Shown piece by piece: positions 1 to 8,781 of a DNA stretch of 64,000 bases. The position numbers and the translations under genes are program-made. Position 1 is the first letter of the stretch, and every line of letters begins with the position of its first letter. Where the stretch lies: the NCBI RefSeq assembly GCF_000518985.1, contig NZ_JAEQ01000004.1:257782-321781 (forward strand). Reading direction: 5' to 3'. The notes beneath the pieces are model-generated. The model saw only the letters and a program-made list of their open reading frames with translations. It ran no database searches and had not been told where the DNA came from. The stretch comes from Chelativorans sp. J32. GTDB lineage: Bacteria; Pseudomonadota; Alphaproteobacteria; Rhizobiales; Rhizobiaceae.

Positions 1-1
1 G

Positions 2-862
2 GCCCGCCGCACTGCGCTCGGCATATTCCGGCTGCCTGCCACTGTCTTTGCGGCCCTCATATTCGTGCTGTCCGTCGGCCTGCCGATCCTGACACTTTTC
101 CTCTCCACGGTGATGAAGCTTCCGGCGGATTTCTCATGGTCCAACTTCACCCTCGACTATTGGATCGGCCGCAATCTCGATACGGTGGCGCTGCGTGAGG
201 GCGTGCTCCTGACGCCCGATCTCTGGCAGGCGGCCTGGAATACGTTGAGGATCGTGGGCACCGCTTCAGTGTGCTCCGGACTGCTGGGGCTTCTCGTTGG
301 CTACGTGGTGGTTCGCACGCCGGTACGGCCGCTTTCGGGCTTCCTGCGGCAAGTGACGTTCCTGCCGTATCTCGTTCCTGGCATCGCCTTTGCCGCGGCT
401 TACCTCTCGCTCTTTGCGGTCCAGCGCGGCCCCATTCCCGCGCTTTACGGCACCGCGGCGATCCTGATGCTGGCCTTGGTCGCCGACCAGATGCCATACG
501 CCTCGCGTGCCGGAATTTCCGCCATGATGCAGCTCGGCAAGGACCCCGAGGAGGCGGCACAGATCGCAGGCGCGGGGTGGCTGCGGCGCATGATCGCCAT
601 TATCGTGCCGATCCAGAAGGGCGCGCTGGTCACGGGCGTCCTGCTGCCGTTCATTTCCGGCATCAAGGGGCTGAGCCTCTTCGTCATATTGGCGGTACCG
701 GCAACGGACGTGCTCACCACCTATTCGCTCCGTCTGGTCGATTACAATTACACGCAGGCCGCCAATGCCGTGGTCCTGATCATCGCCGGCATCGCGTATT
801 TCGGGACCGTTCTCGCCCAGAAACTCACAAGAACCAATCTGGCCGACGGACTAGGGAGCTGA
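2..862 (+). CDS. ABC transporter permease, iron(III)/sugar-phosphate type (5' end outside window)
   Basis: The reading frame is open from the window edge, so only the C-terminal 286 residues of an inner-membrane permease are seen. About six hydrophobic segments are visible, and an EAA-type coupling loop (EEAAQIAGAGWLRRM) sits near the middle, the site that docks on the ATPase. The visible length fits the second half of the fused two-domain permeases of the FbpB/AfuB type. The gene ends 9 nt before the ATPase gene, with a GGGAGG ribosome site in the gap, so both are one operon. The substrate is probably that of the three binding proteins downstream. The family is often annotated as ferric iron uptake, but the neighbourhood suggests a phosphorylated organic solute (inference). 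Confidence 0.88.
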   Translation, partial: ARRTALGIFRLPATVFAALIFVLSVGLPILTLFLSTVMKLPADFSWSNFTLDYWIGRNLDTVALREGVLLTPDLWQAAWNTLRIVGTASVCSGLLGLLVGYVVVRTPVRPLSGFLRQVTFLPYLVPGIAFAAAYLSLFAVQRGPIPALYGTAAILMLALVADQMPYASRAGISAMMQLGKDPEEAAQIAGAGWLRRMIAIIVPIQKGALVTGVLLPFISGIKGLSLFVILAVPATDVLTTYSLRLVDYNYTQAANAVVLIIAGIAYFGTVLAQKLTRTNLADGLGS

Positions 863-871
863 GGGAGGATC

Positions 872-2041
872 ATGCCTACCATTGCTTTGCAGAACGCAGA
901 CAAGAGCTATGGCGCAAACGCTGCCAACGCCGTGTCCAACCTCAACCTGGAGATCGGCGACGGCGAGTTCATGTGCCTGCTGGGTCCCTCCGGCTGCGGC
1001 AAGACCACCACGCTCAGGATGATTGCTGGCCTTGAGCACCTTTCGGCGGGCCGGATCGCCATCGGCGACCGGGTGGTTGATTGCGTCGCCTCCGGCACCT
1101 TCGTGCCGCCGGAGCGGCGGGAGATGGGGCTGGTGTTCCAAAGCTACGCGCTCTGGCCGCACCTGACGATCGAGCGCAATATCGATTTCGGCCTGCGTCT
1201 GCGCCGTGTCTCCAAAGCTGAGCGGGAGGCCTGCGTGGACCGCGTGATGCGCACGCTGGGCATCGAGCAGTATCGCAAACGCTACCCGTCGCAGCTCTCA
1301 GGCGGCCAGCAGCAGCGCGTGGCATTGGCGCGCATGCTGGCAGTAAACCCGGATGTTCTGCTCCTGGACGAACCGCTCTCCAATCTCGACGCGCGGCTGC
1401 GCCTCGAAATGCGCGCCGAGCTCAAGCGGCTGCACGAGGAATTCAAGACAACCATCGTTTTCGTCACCCATGACCAGTGGGAGGCGATGACGCTTGCCAC
1501 CTTGATCGCCGTCATGAGCGAGGGCGAGCTGCAGCAAGTGGGCACGCCGAACGATATCTACGACCGGCCGGCCAACCGGTTCGTCGCGGAATTCGTCGGC
1601 AGCCCGCCGATCAACATCATCGAGATGGACACGGGGCCGGCAACCGGTCTCACAGCGCTCGCGCAGGACTATCTCACCAGTCACTACCCGCAGCTTACGG
1701 AGATCGGCTCGGTCGGACTGCGGCCGGAAGCGATCGCAGCCGTCTCCAGCAGGGCCGAATTGCCCGCAGGTCACCTTTCCGGGGAGATGAGGATTTCGGG
1801 AATTCTGCCGACAGGGGGAAGCTGGATATTGGAGCTCGAGGCTGCTGACGCAAAGCTGTTCCTGACAATCCACCAGCCCCCCCGATTCAGGGTGGGCGAT
1901 ACAGGCTTTTTCCACGTCGCGCCTCAAGCACTTCATGTGTTCGATCGACAGGGCAGGCGATCGGCAATGGCCGATGAGCAACTGCGTCCAAGCGAGTTGG
2001 GTACGGTCCGGAAGATGGCCGGCTGCAGGGAAGTCGCCTGA
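872..2041 (+). CDS. ABC transporter ATP-binding protein, FbpC/PotA type
   Basis: 389-residue cytoplasmic ATPase that powers the adjacent permease. Walker A GPSGCGKTT is at residues 38-46, followed by the signature LSGGQQQR, Walker B VLLLDEPLSNLDA and the H-loop VFVTHD. The C-terminal third (about 240-370) matches the position of the TOBE-like regulatory domain of the FbpC/PotA/MalK group. ATG start with GGGAGG just upstream. The gene lies between the permease and the first of three binding proteins, so it should serve all three. The exact substrate cannot be read from the ATPase. Confidence 0.93.
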   Translation: MPTIALQNADKSYGANAANAVSNLNLEIGDGEFMCLLGPSGCGKTTTLRMIAGLEHLSAGRIAIGDRVVDCVASGTFVPPERREMGLVFQSYALWPHLTIERNIDFGLRLRRVSKAEREACVDRVMRTLGIEQYRKRYPSQLSGGQQQRVALARMLAVNPDVLLLDEPLSNLDARLRLEMRAELKRLHEEFKTTIVFVTHDQWEAMTLATLIAVMSEGELQQVGTPNDIYDRPANRFVAEFVGSPPINIIEMDTGPATGLTALAQDYLTSHYPQLTEIGSVGLRPEAIAAVSSRAELPAGHLSGEMRISGILPTGGSWILELEAADAKLFLTIHQPPRFRVGDTGFFHVAPQALHVFDRQGRRSAMADEQLRPSELGTVRKMAGCREVA

Positions 2042-2065
2042 CGAGGCGGCAGAAGGAGGAGGAGA

Positions 2066-3217
2066 ATGAAGGTAAATACACGAAGATGGGCCGGCTTTGC
2101 CGCTGGGCTGGGAGCGGCGGCATTGCTTTCAGGAACGAGCGCGTCGCCGGCCCGGGCGGAGGAGGCCTGGGCGCCGGAGAATTTCAGCCTCGATGCGCTC
2201 GTAGAGGCCGCACGCGCCGAGCCGCCGATCACCGTCTATGACAGCACAGGCAAGATCGTCGAGATCGCTGACGCCTTCACGGAGAAATACGGCGTCAAGG
2301 CAACTGGCTCGAAGGTTTCGAGCGGTGCGCAGATCGAGCTGCTCGTCCGCGAGGGGCAGGCCGGCAATATCGTTGGCGACGTGTCCGTTGTACAGGACGT
2401 CCCGCCCGCAATGGCACAGCTCTTTCCTCAAGGACTTGTCGAGAGCTGGTTGCCGCCGGACCTCGCCAAGTCAATCCCAGAGGCCTTGCAGGACCCGCTG
2501 GTCGTCGTGTCCTCGCCGAATATATGGGCCTACAACACCGAGGTTTACGACAAATGCCCGGTGGACAATATCTGGGCGCTTACCGACAAGGCGTGGACGC
2601 GCAAGATCGCCTTTCAGGATCCGCTCGGCAAGCCTTCCTACACCGACTGGTTCAACCAGATGGAGATGCACCACGACGCTGCGGTTGCTGCAGCCTACGA
2701 AGCTTACTATGGAAAACCGCTGGAGACCGACGAGGCGAGCGCCACCCGTGCCTGGGTGAAAGCGATCGCGCAGAACGCGCCGCTGCTCACGGATTCCGAC
2801 TCTGCGGCAGGCGAGGCGGTCGGTGCCAAGGGGCAAGCCGAGCCCTTCCTCGGTCTGGTCTCGACAGCAAAGTTCCGCGACAACGCGCCGGACGGCCTTC
2901 AGCTCGGCATCTGCACGGGCGTGAAGCCGTTCTCCGGCTGGATGTATCCCGGCATCGGGGTCGTTTCGACGAAGACAGACAGCCCGAATGCAGCACGCCT
3001 CTTCCTTCATTATCTGATGACGGAGGAGGGGATTTCTCCGCAGACGGTCGATGGCAAGATCTCGTCCAACACCGAAGTGCCCATGCATCCGGATGAGCCC
3101 TCGGGTGTGGGTGAGATTCTCGACCAGCTAATGCCCTACGCCTTATCCACGGCGCTGCAGGATTTCGACCTGCGGCAGGATTGGCAGGATTTCTGGCGCG
3201 TGAACTATACGCGCTGA
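2066..3217 (+). CDS. Periplasmic solute-binding protein 1 of iron/sugar-phosphate-type ABC transporter
   Basis: 383 residues with a signal peptide (hydrophobic 11-25, probable cleavage after Ala31, ...ARA/EE). It belongs to the FbpA/AfuA-like family 1/6 binding proteins and delivers solute to the permease upstream. The start has a strong AGGAGGAGG ribosome site. It is clearly paralogous to the next two genes: all share EPPITVY near the mature N-terminus, TGKIV, DWFNQME, TDSPNAARLF and a QDWQD ending. Two Cys are conserved in all three (CPV before NIW, and a Cys in the LGIC/LGLC segment) and may form a disulfide. In AfuA-type proteins the ligand is a hexose phosphate rather than iron; whether that holds here is inference. 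Confidence 0.92.
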   Translation: MKVNTRRWAGFAAGLGAAALLSGTSASPARAEEAWAPENFSLDALVEAARAEPPITVYDSTGKIVEIADAFTEKYGVKATGSKVSSGAQIELLVREGQAGNIVGDVSVVQDVPPAMAQLFPQGLVESWLPPDLAKSIPEALQDPLVVVSSPNIWAYNTEVYDKCPVDNIWALTDKAWTRKIAFQDPLGKPSYTDWFNQMEMHHDAAVAAAYEAYYGKPLETDEASATRAWVKAIAQNAPLLTDSDSAAGEAVGAKGQAEPFLGLVSTAKFRDNAPDGLQLGICTGVKPFSGWMYPGIGVVSTKTDSPNAARLFLHYLMTEEGISPQTVDGKISSNTEVPMHPDEPSGVGEILDQLMPYALSTALQDFDLRQDWQDFWRVNYTR

Positions 3218-3317
3218 CCGACGTGTCCTGGCGGTGAGCCGCCGGGCGCCAGCAGAAGAAGACAATACAGGGAGGATGCGGGGAGTTGCACGCGCAATCC
3301 CCGTACAAGGAGATGCT

Positions 3318-4445
3318 ATGACCCGCTTAAATGCAGGATGCGTGCAGAGCCTCATCATAGCGGCTGGACTTCTCTCCGGCACGAGCGCTGCGGTGCTGGC
3401 CGAGGAAAACTTCAGCCTCGATGCGCTGATCGAAGCGGCGCGCAAGGAGCCGCCGATCACGGTCTATGACAGCACCGGCAAGATCGTCGATATGGCGGAG
3501 GCTTTCAGCAAGAAATACGGAGTGCAGGCGACCGGTATAAAAGTCTCGGCCGCCGCGCAGTTCGAACAGATCATACGTGAGGCGCAGGCCGGCAACGTAC
3601 AAGGCGACGTGGCGATGCTGACCGACACGCCGGCCACCGTCGCGCAATTGTTGCCGCAGGGCTTCCTCGAAAGCTGGTTACCGCCGGACATGGCAGGCAA
3701 GATTCCGGCCGAATTCCAGAAGCCGCTCGCGGTGACCACGAATGCCAATGTCTTCGCTTACAATACCGAAGCTCACGACAGCTGCCCTGTCACCAATATC
3801 TGGCAGCTCACGGATCCGAAATGGGAGGGCCGCTTCGCCATGGTCGACCCTCTCACCAAGCCGAACTACGCGGATTGGTTCAATCAGATGGAGACCTATG
3901 GCGACGAGGCGCTGAAGAAAGCGTATGAGGATTATTACGGCGAGCCTCTGAAAACGGAAGAGGCGAGTGCAACGGCTGCCTTTGTGAAGGCGCTTGCCGA
4001 GAGCGGGCCGTTGCTGACCGACGGCGATGACGCCGTTTCGGAGGCTGTGGGCGCATCCGGGCAGGAGGATCCATTCTTCGGATTGTTGAGTTCGGCGAAG
4101 TTCCGCGACAATGCCGATTCCGGCTATGTGCTTGGCCTTTGCAAGGAAATGATGCCGTGGGTGGGGTGGAGCTATACGAAGCTCGCTCTCATTGCGGCCG
4201 GTACGGACAGTCCCAATGCGGCTCGGCTCTTCGTTCACTATGTGCTGACACGCGAGGGGATCGAGCCGCAGATGGTGGATGGAAAGATCCCTACCAATAC
4301 TGAAGTCAAGATGCCGGATGACGAGCCGTCCGGGCTGATGTCCGTTGTCGACAAGGTCTTCGGCTACAACGCTGCCAGCGCACTCGATGACTGGGACTCG
4401 CGCCAGGATTGGCAGGATTTCTGGCGTGTCCATTACAAGCGCTGA
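3318..4445 (+). CDS. Periplasmic solute-binding protein 2 (tandem paralogue)
   Basis: 375 residues from the ATG at 3318, which has AAGGAG 5-6 nt upstream and begins a normal signal peptide (cleavage near VLA/EE). An in-frame upstream start would add 28 non-signal residues and is rejected. The protein matches its two neighbours over the full mature length, with the same two Cys and the same motifs, but differs in the region after the second Cys (CKEMMPWVGWSY against CTGVKPFSGWMY), which may line the binding cleft. It probably feeds the same permease/ATPase with a related solute. Located 100 nt after binding protein 1. Confidence 0.91.
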   Translation: MTRLNAGCVQSLIIAAGLLSGTSAAVLAEENFSLDALIEAARKEPPITVYDSTGKIVDMAEAFSKKYGVQATGIKVSAAAQFEQIIREAQAGNVQGDVAMLTDTPATVAQLLPQGFLESWLPPDMAGKIPAEFQKPLAVTTNANVFAYNTEAHDSCPVTNIWQLTDPKWEGRFAMVDPLTKPNYADWFNQMETYGDEALKKAYEDYYGEPLKTEEASATAAFVKALAESGPLLTDGDDAVSEAVGASGQEDPFFGLLSSAKFRDNADSGYVLGLCKEMMPWVGWSYTKLALIAAGTDSPNAARLFVHYVLTREGIEPQMVDGKIPTNTEVKMPDDEPSGLMSVVDKVFGYNAASALDDWDSRQDWQDFWRVHYKR

Positions 4446-4509
4446 TGCCGAAGCGCGCGCCATGACGGCCCATCCCTCAGGAACAGCGACGAGCGGGAGG
4501 AGAACCGAA

Positions 4510-5634
4510 GTGAAAAGGATCTTACACTGCACCACCGGCCTTGCAGGCTTGGCGCTGCTGCTGGCCGTGGTCGCTCCCTCTATGAGCCAGCCGGCAACGG
4601 CATTCGATCTGGAAGCTCTCGTCGAAAAGGCTCGGAGCGAACCGCCCATCACCGTCTACGCCGTCACAGGCAAGATCGTCGAGACCGCAGAGGCCTTCAG
4701 CAAGAAATACGGTGTGACGGCGACAGGCCGTAAAGTGAACGAGGCCGAACAGATCGAACTGCTCATCCGTGAGGGCAGGGCGGGCAACGTAGTGGGGGAC
4801 GTCTCGGTGGCTGCGGATGTGGCGGCTATCGCCGGCCAGCTGATCCCATCCGGCTTGGTACAGAGCTGGGTGCCTCAGGATCTGGCCGGCGACATTTCGC
4901 CCGCTGCCCACGATCCGCTGGTTATCGTCACCGATCCGCACGTGTGGACCTACAACACCGAGGTTTTCGATGCCTGTCCTGTCAGCAATATCTGGCAGCT
5001 CACCGAACCCGCTCATGCGCGCAAGGTGACAATGCTCGATCCACTGGTGAAACCGAATTACGCCGATTGGTTCAACCAGATGGAGATGCATCACGACGCT
5101 GAAATGGCGCAGGCATACGAGGACTATTTCGGCAAACCCCTTGAGACGGAGGAACGCAGCGCCACCGCAGCCTGGGTGAAGGCCTTCGCGCAGAACCAGC
5201 CACTCCTTGCCGATTCATCCGCCGTCGCCGAGGCGATCGGCGCGCCAGGCCAGAGCGAACCCTTCTTCGGGATCGTCTCCACGGCCAAATATCGCGACAA
5301 CGAGGCTCACGGATACAAGCTCGGCATCTGCGCCGATATGCAGCCTTTCGCAGGCTGGCTCTATCCCGGCCTTGGCATGATTGCCTCTGGTACCGACAGT
5401 CCGAACGCCGCCCGCCTCTTCATCCGTTATCTCCTGACGGAAGAAGGGATCGCGCCGCAGACGATCGACGGCAAAATATCGGCGAATGGCTCCGTGCCCA
5501 TCCACGCGGAGGAGGCATCCGGGATCGGCAAACACCTAGACCGGCTGATGGCGTTCGAGATGAAAACGGCAATCGACGATTTCGACAACCGGCAGGATTG
5601 GCAGGATCTCTGGCGCTCCAATTATTCCCGCTAG
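4510..5634 (+). CDS. Periplasmic solute-binding protein 3 (tandem paralogue)
   Basis: 374 residues from a GTG at 4510, chosen because GGGAGGAG lies just upstream and a signal peptide follows (LAGLALLLAVVAPSM, cleavage near the ATA/FDL region). The longer in-frame ORF starting at 4345 overlaps the previous gene and lacks a leader. Like the two genes before it, it is an FbpA/AfuA-type binding protein with conserved Cys in DACPVSNIW and LGICADM. The Tyr pair present as YYG in copies 1 and 2 reads YFG here, so an iron site built on adjacent tyrosines at this position would not be shared. It is the last transport gene; the phosphatase genes begin 39 nt on. Confidence 0.91.
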   Translation: MKRILHCTTGLAGLALLLAVVAPSMSQPATAFDLEALVEKARSEPPITVYAVTGKIVETAEAFSKKYGVTATGRKVNEAEQIELLIREGRAGNVVGDVSVAADVAAIAGQLIPSGLVQSWVPQDLAGDISPAAHDPLVIVTDPHVWTYNTEVFDACPVSNIWQLTEPAHARKVTMLDPLVKPNYADWFNQMEMHHDAEMAQAYEDYFGKPLETEERSATAAWVKAFAQNQPLLADSSAVAEAIGAPGQSEPFFGIVSTAKYRDNEAHGYKLGICADMQPFAGWLYPGLGMIASGTDSPNAARLFIRYLLTEEGIAPQTIDGKISANGSVPIHAEEASGIGKHLDRLMAFEMKTAIDDFDNRQDWQDLWRSNYSR

Positions 5635-5673
5635 CCCTCGGAACCGAGGAGCTCGTTTCAATAAGAGAACACG

Positions 5674-6546
5674 ATGACCAATCTCACCACGCTCCCGCGT
5701 GCTTCCGTCACCGAGGCTACCCTGTCGCGCCATCTGCGTGAGGTAGCCATTCGAGCAGCGAGATCCGTGCAACCCTATCTCGTCAATGCATTCCGTTCCC
5801 CGATGGTGATCGATACCAAGCGCGACTTCCATGACGTCGTGACGGTGCACGATAAGGAAACCGAGAAGCGGCTGATCGATTTCATTCTGTGTGAGGTTCC
5901 GGATTCTTCGATCCTCGGCGAGGAGGGCGGCGCGACCGGCCAGGGGTCGATCCACTGGTACATAGATCCGATTGACGGGACGGCGAATTTTGCGCGCGGC
6001 CAAGGCTTCTGGTGCGTCTCGATCGGGGCGGTCGTGGAAGGTGAAATCATCGCGGGTGCAGTTCTCGATCCTGTTGCCGATCTCACGTTTAGCGCCGACG
6101 CGGAAGGAGCTTGGCTCGGCTCTGCACCACTACGCTCCCGCTCCACGCCGCGTGAAAGCGACGCCATCTTGATTACCGGCTATCCAGTTGAGCGAGATTT
6201 CCGTTCAGATGGGCGCGAGGCGGCGCTCGATCATTTCGGCACCCTGGTCGAAGCCTTCTCCACGCTGAGGAGGCCGGGCAGTTCGGCCCTCAGCATCTGC
6301 TCAGTTGCGGCTGGCTGGTGCGATGCAGCAGCGGGCTTCGGCGTCAATCCGTGGGACGTTACCGCCGCAATCCTGATCCTGAAGCAGGCCCGGGGGACCT
6401 ACATGCCCCTGGCTCTTCACAAGCCGCCGGCGACGCCCGATTTCGCCTGTCCCGGATATGTCGCGCTGGGGGAGGGCGCCAATTACCCGACACTGATGAA
6501 TGTTGCGCGCCTCGTGTCGGAAACCCGGGCGAAAGCCGCAAAATGA
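5674..6546 (+). CDS. Inositol monophosphatase family protein 1
   Basis: 290-residue Mg-dependent sugar/inositol phosphatase of the IMPase/CysQ/FBPase fold. The metal-site motifs are intact: GEE at 82-84, DPIDGTANF at 98-106 (ligands Asp98 and Asp101), and NPWDVTAA with Asp228. No signal peptide, so it acts in the cytoplasm on phosphate esters. It follows the third binding protein by 39 nt and precedes a second family member by 36 nt, which suggests that the transported solute is, or becomes, a phosphate monoester. Family members hydrolyse inositol phosphates, fructose bisphosphate, histidinol phosphate or PAP; the substrate cannot be chosen from sequence. Confidence 0.92.
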   Translation: MTNLTTLPRASVTEATLSRHLREVAIRAARSVQPYLVNAFRSPMVIDTKRDFHDVVTVHDKETEKRLIDFILCEVPDSSILGEEGGATGQGSIHWYIDPIDGTANFARGQGFWCVSIGAVVEGEIIAGAVLDPVADLTFSADAEGAWLGSAPLRSRSTPRESDAILITGYPVERDFRSDGREAALDHFGTLVEAFSTLRRPGSSALSICSVAAGWCDAAAGFGVNPWDVTAAILILKQARGTYMPLALHKPPATPDFACPGYVALGEGANYPTLMNVARLVSETRAKAAK

Positions 6547-6582
6547 CATCGCAAGAACCATCCAGAAAAGAGCAAGCATGCA

Positions 6583-7416
6583 ATGACGGCCCTATCTCCT
6601 ACCTTGAGCGCCGAGTCCGGCCCTACTCCTTCCGATCCGGGACTGGACAGGCGAGAAGCCTTCCTGATCGACCTTGCCCGCGAGGCCGGAAGGCTCGCGC
6701 AGCGCGCATTCTCCGGCGCTGAGACGCTTGCCTACCGCATGAAGGGGCCGCAGGACTTCCTGACGGTAACAGACGCGGCGGTGGAGGAACTGGTGCAAAA
6801 CCGCCTTCAATCGGCGTTTCCCGAGGATGGTTTTCTCGGCGAGGAATCCGGCGGTGTTCTCTCCCCACAGATCTGGGTGGTGGATCCCATCGACGGTACG
6901 GCCAATTTCGCCCGCCGCATCCCGCACTACTGCGTCTCCATCGCCTTCGTCTCGCACGGGGTGATCGCGCTGGGAGCCGTTTTTGATCCTGCCCACGACG
7001 AGCTTTACTTCGCACGGCAAGGCAGGGGTGCCACGCGCAACGGAAAGCCAGTCCGTGTTTCGGATGTTCGCGACGCACACGCTGCATGCGTCGAACTCGG
7101 CTGGTCCACCCGCGTGCCCAACAGCGACTATCTCGACGCATTGGCAGGCATTTTGAAGGCGGGGGCCAATGCGCGCCGCGGCGCCACCGGCGCCCTGGGG
7201 CTTGCTTATGTCGCGGATGGTCGTTCGGATGGATATGCGGAGTTGCACATGCAGCCCTGGGATTGCCTTGCCGGCCTCCTCCTGGTCGAGGAAGCGGGCG
7301 GAAGGGTGAGCCCGTATCTAGAAAACGGTGGCCTGGCAAAGGGCGGTCCCGTGCTAGCCGTTGCTCCCGGGGCTGCAGATCTGATGCAGTCCGCCACCGG
7401 AATCGCGCTCAAATAG
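6583..7416 (+). CDS. Inositol monophosphatase family protein 2
   Basis: 277 residues, second IMPase-fold phosphatase in tandem. Motifs: GEESGG at 86-91, DPIDGTANF at 101-109 (Asp101, Asp104) and QPWDCLAG with Asp227. It shares the fold and metal sites with the preceding gene but the proteins are clearly divergent outside the motifs, so this is either an old duplication or two recruited family members with different substrates. It is the last gene of the plus-strand operon; the LacI-type gene converges on it with only 6 nt between stop codons. Confidence 0.92.
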   Translation: MTALSPTLSAESGPTPSDPGLDRREAFLIDLAREAGRLAQRAFSGAETLAYRMKGPQDFLTVTDAAVEELVQNRLQSAFPEDGFLGEESGGVLSPQIWVVDPIDGTANFARRIPHYCVSIAFVSHGVIALGAVFDPAHDELYFARQGRGATRNGKPVRVSDVRDAHAACVELGWSTRVPNSDYLDALAGILKAGANARRGATGALGLAYVADGRSDGYAELHMQPWDCLAGLLLVEEAGGRVSPYLENGGLAKGGPVLAVAPGAADLMQSATGIALK

Positions 7417-7422
7417 AGGCCG

Positions 7423-8454
7423 TCATTTGGGCCGGACCGACTTGCGCCAGACAGGATCGGCCTGGAAGCGCACCGGCTCGTGGACAATCCGTGAATCAGG
7501 CTGATGATCGATTTGGCTGACGATATGCGTTGCGATTTGATCGATCGGTTGCCGGAAGGTCGTCAATTCGTAAGACGACCAGCCGGCCTGCTCGATATCG
7601 TCGAAGCCTACCACGCAAAGTTCCTCGGGGATATTGAGGCCGAATTCGTTTCGAGCGGCATCCATGAAGCCACAAGCAAGAAGGTCGGTGACGCAAAATA
7701 CACCGTCCGGCCGGTCGGAGCGGCTGAGGAGCAGGCGGGCGATCTCGGCGCCCGAAGCATAGGCGGTAGGGCCGAACCGCGTCACGCGGACTTCCATTCC
7801 AGCTTCCTTCGCCGCTTCGACGAATGCCCTTTCGCGCCCGGAAACGCTAGCGCTGCCTACGTCGGATGCAACGACGGCGAGCCTTTCGCAGCCCGCGCGC
7901 CGGAGCATGTGGAAGGCCTCACGGGCCGCGGCGCGGTTGGCGACGATCACGGTTTCGGGGCCGGGCACGAGCTCTTCGCGGTTGACGAGTATCACGTGCT
8001 GCCCGTTGTTGAGGCACGTTTCGATGAGCGAGGCTTTGGGCTGTCCGGAAAGCACGATCGTAGCATCGGCCCTGTAGTGCAGGGTTTGCCGCAACGCGCT
8101 TTCCACGCTGTCCGTCTCGCCGGAGGTGTTGATCACCATAGCCACCTTGTTTGCGAGTTGCAGCCGTCGCGTGAGGACCTCGATCATCTTCGACTGGTAT
8201 GGCGTGGCGATGTCGGTCACGACGAGCGAGACGATGTTGCTGCGGTCGCTGATCAGCCCCCGGGCAAGGTGATTCACGTGATAGCCGAGTGCCTCGGCGG
8301 CCTCGAGCACCTTTTTCCGCGTGGCTTCGGAGACGCTGGCTCCATCCGTGAATGTACGCGAGACGGCCGAGCGCGAAACACCGGCACGCTCGGCAACCTG
8401 CTGCGCACTCACGAAGGATCTGCTCTGGAGCCTGCTTCCCTTCGCAGCCGTCAT
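7423..8454 (-). CDS. LacI-family transcriptional regulator
   Basis: 343 residues from the ATG at 8454, chosen because AGGAAG sits 5 nt upstream; in-frame starts at 8472 and 8568 lack this. The N-terminus holds the LacI helix-turn-helix (VSAQQVAERAGVSRSAVSRTF, about 15-35) and hinge helix (LGYHVNHLARGL); the rest is a periplasmic-binding-like effector domain. LacI-type regulators usually sense sugars or sugar phosphates. The gene sits between the ABC/phosphatase operon and the phosphatase/Na-Pi pair. A perfect palindrome at 8665-8682 and a degenerate copy at 8486-8503 lie in its upstream region, so it probably controls itself and the divergent genes. Its effector may be the imported solute. 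Confidence 0.93.
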   Translation of the reverse strand: MTAAKGSRLQSRSFVSAQQVAERAGVSRSAVSRTFTDGASVSEATRKKVLEAAEALGYHVNHLARGLISDRSNIVSLVVTDIATPYQSKMIEVLTRRLQLANKVAMVINTSGETDSVESALRQTLHYRADATIVLSGQPKASLIETCLNNGQHVILVNREELVPGPETVIVANRAAAREAFHMLRRAGCERLAVVASDVGSASVSGRERAFVEAAKEAGMEVRVTRFGPTAYASGAEIARLLLSRSDRPDGVFCVTDLLACGFMDAARNEFGLNIPEELCVVGFDDIEQAGWSSYELTTFRQPIDQIATHIVSQIDHQPDSRIVHEPVRFQADPVWRKSVRPK

Positions 8455-8485
8455 GTTCTTCCTGTTGAGCATTGTCTGCTGTGTC

Positions 8486-8503
8486 TTTGCACGGGTGTGC
8501 GCT
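8486..8503. promoter_or_regulatory. Degenerate LacI-type operator before the LacI gene
   Basis: TTTGCACGGGTGTGCGCT resembles the perfect palindrome at 8665-8682, matching it at 13 of 18 positions, with the left arm TTTGCAC intact. It lies about 30 nt upstream of the regulator's ATG, a fitting place for autoregulation. The site is called by similarity to the better copy only. Confidence 0.4.
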
Positions 8504-8664
8504 TCTTTGCCGGCGATGAAACCACCGGACCGGAAAACTCTATAACGCGAGCCAAGCCGGGAGAGCAACCGTCCCCTTCACCATGGCGGCCCTTGCGGCG
8601 CCAACGCTATGGGATGCGAAGTGGCCAGATGCGAAGGAATTACCTCAGTCGCCGCGTTGACGCG

Positions 8665-8682
8665 TTTGCACACCTGTGCAAA
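8665..8682. promoter_or_regulatory. Perfect 18-bp LacI-type operator palindrome
   Basis: TTTGCACA-CC-TGTGCAAA, arms of 8 bp perfectly complementary around a 2-nt centre. Size and symmetry are those of LacI/PurR-family operators. It lies directly after a TTGACG -35-like hexamer and 100 nt before the phosphatase start, so binding would repress the phosphatase and Na/Pi genes. Confidence 0.6.
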
Positions 8683-8781
8683 ACAAACTATGGCGATCTG
8701 GGCTTCTGTGTTCATCCGGCTTCGAGGGGCCCATTCCGGATGGGCCCGGCAGACTCCAACCACAAGAACGAGAGACCTTTG

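Larger units (their letters stand above)
8455..8781. promoter_or_regulatory. 327-nt divergent control region between LacI gene and phosphatase gene
   Basis: This gap has no convincing gene. It holds the two LacI-type operator candidates (8486-8503 and 8665-8682, centres 179 bp apart, compatible with looping). A TTGACG hexamer at 8657-8662 lies immediately before the perfect palindrome, so repressor binding would cover a promoter reading towards 8782. A matching -10 box is weak. A long plus-strand frame spans the region from 7504 but runs antisense to the LacI gene and has no support. Confidence 0.55.

Noticed and set aside
2066-5634. Reading the three binding proteins simply as ferric iron uptake
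   Set aside because: The adjacent-Tyr position is not conserved in all three and the neighbours are phosphatases and a sugar-type regulator, so the iron label is not adopted; it stays possible.
7504-8781. Long plus-strand open frame in front of the Cys phosphatase
   Set aside because: It runs antisense across the whole LacI gene, has no domain and no ribosome site, and ends in frame with the real phosphatase start at 8782.
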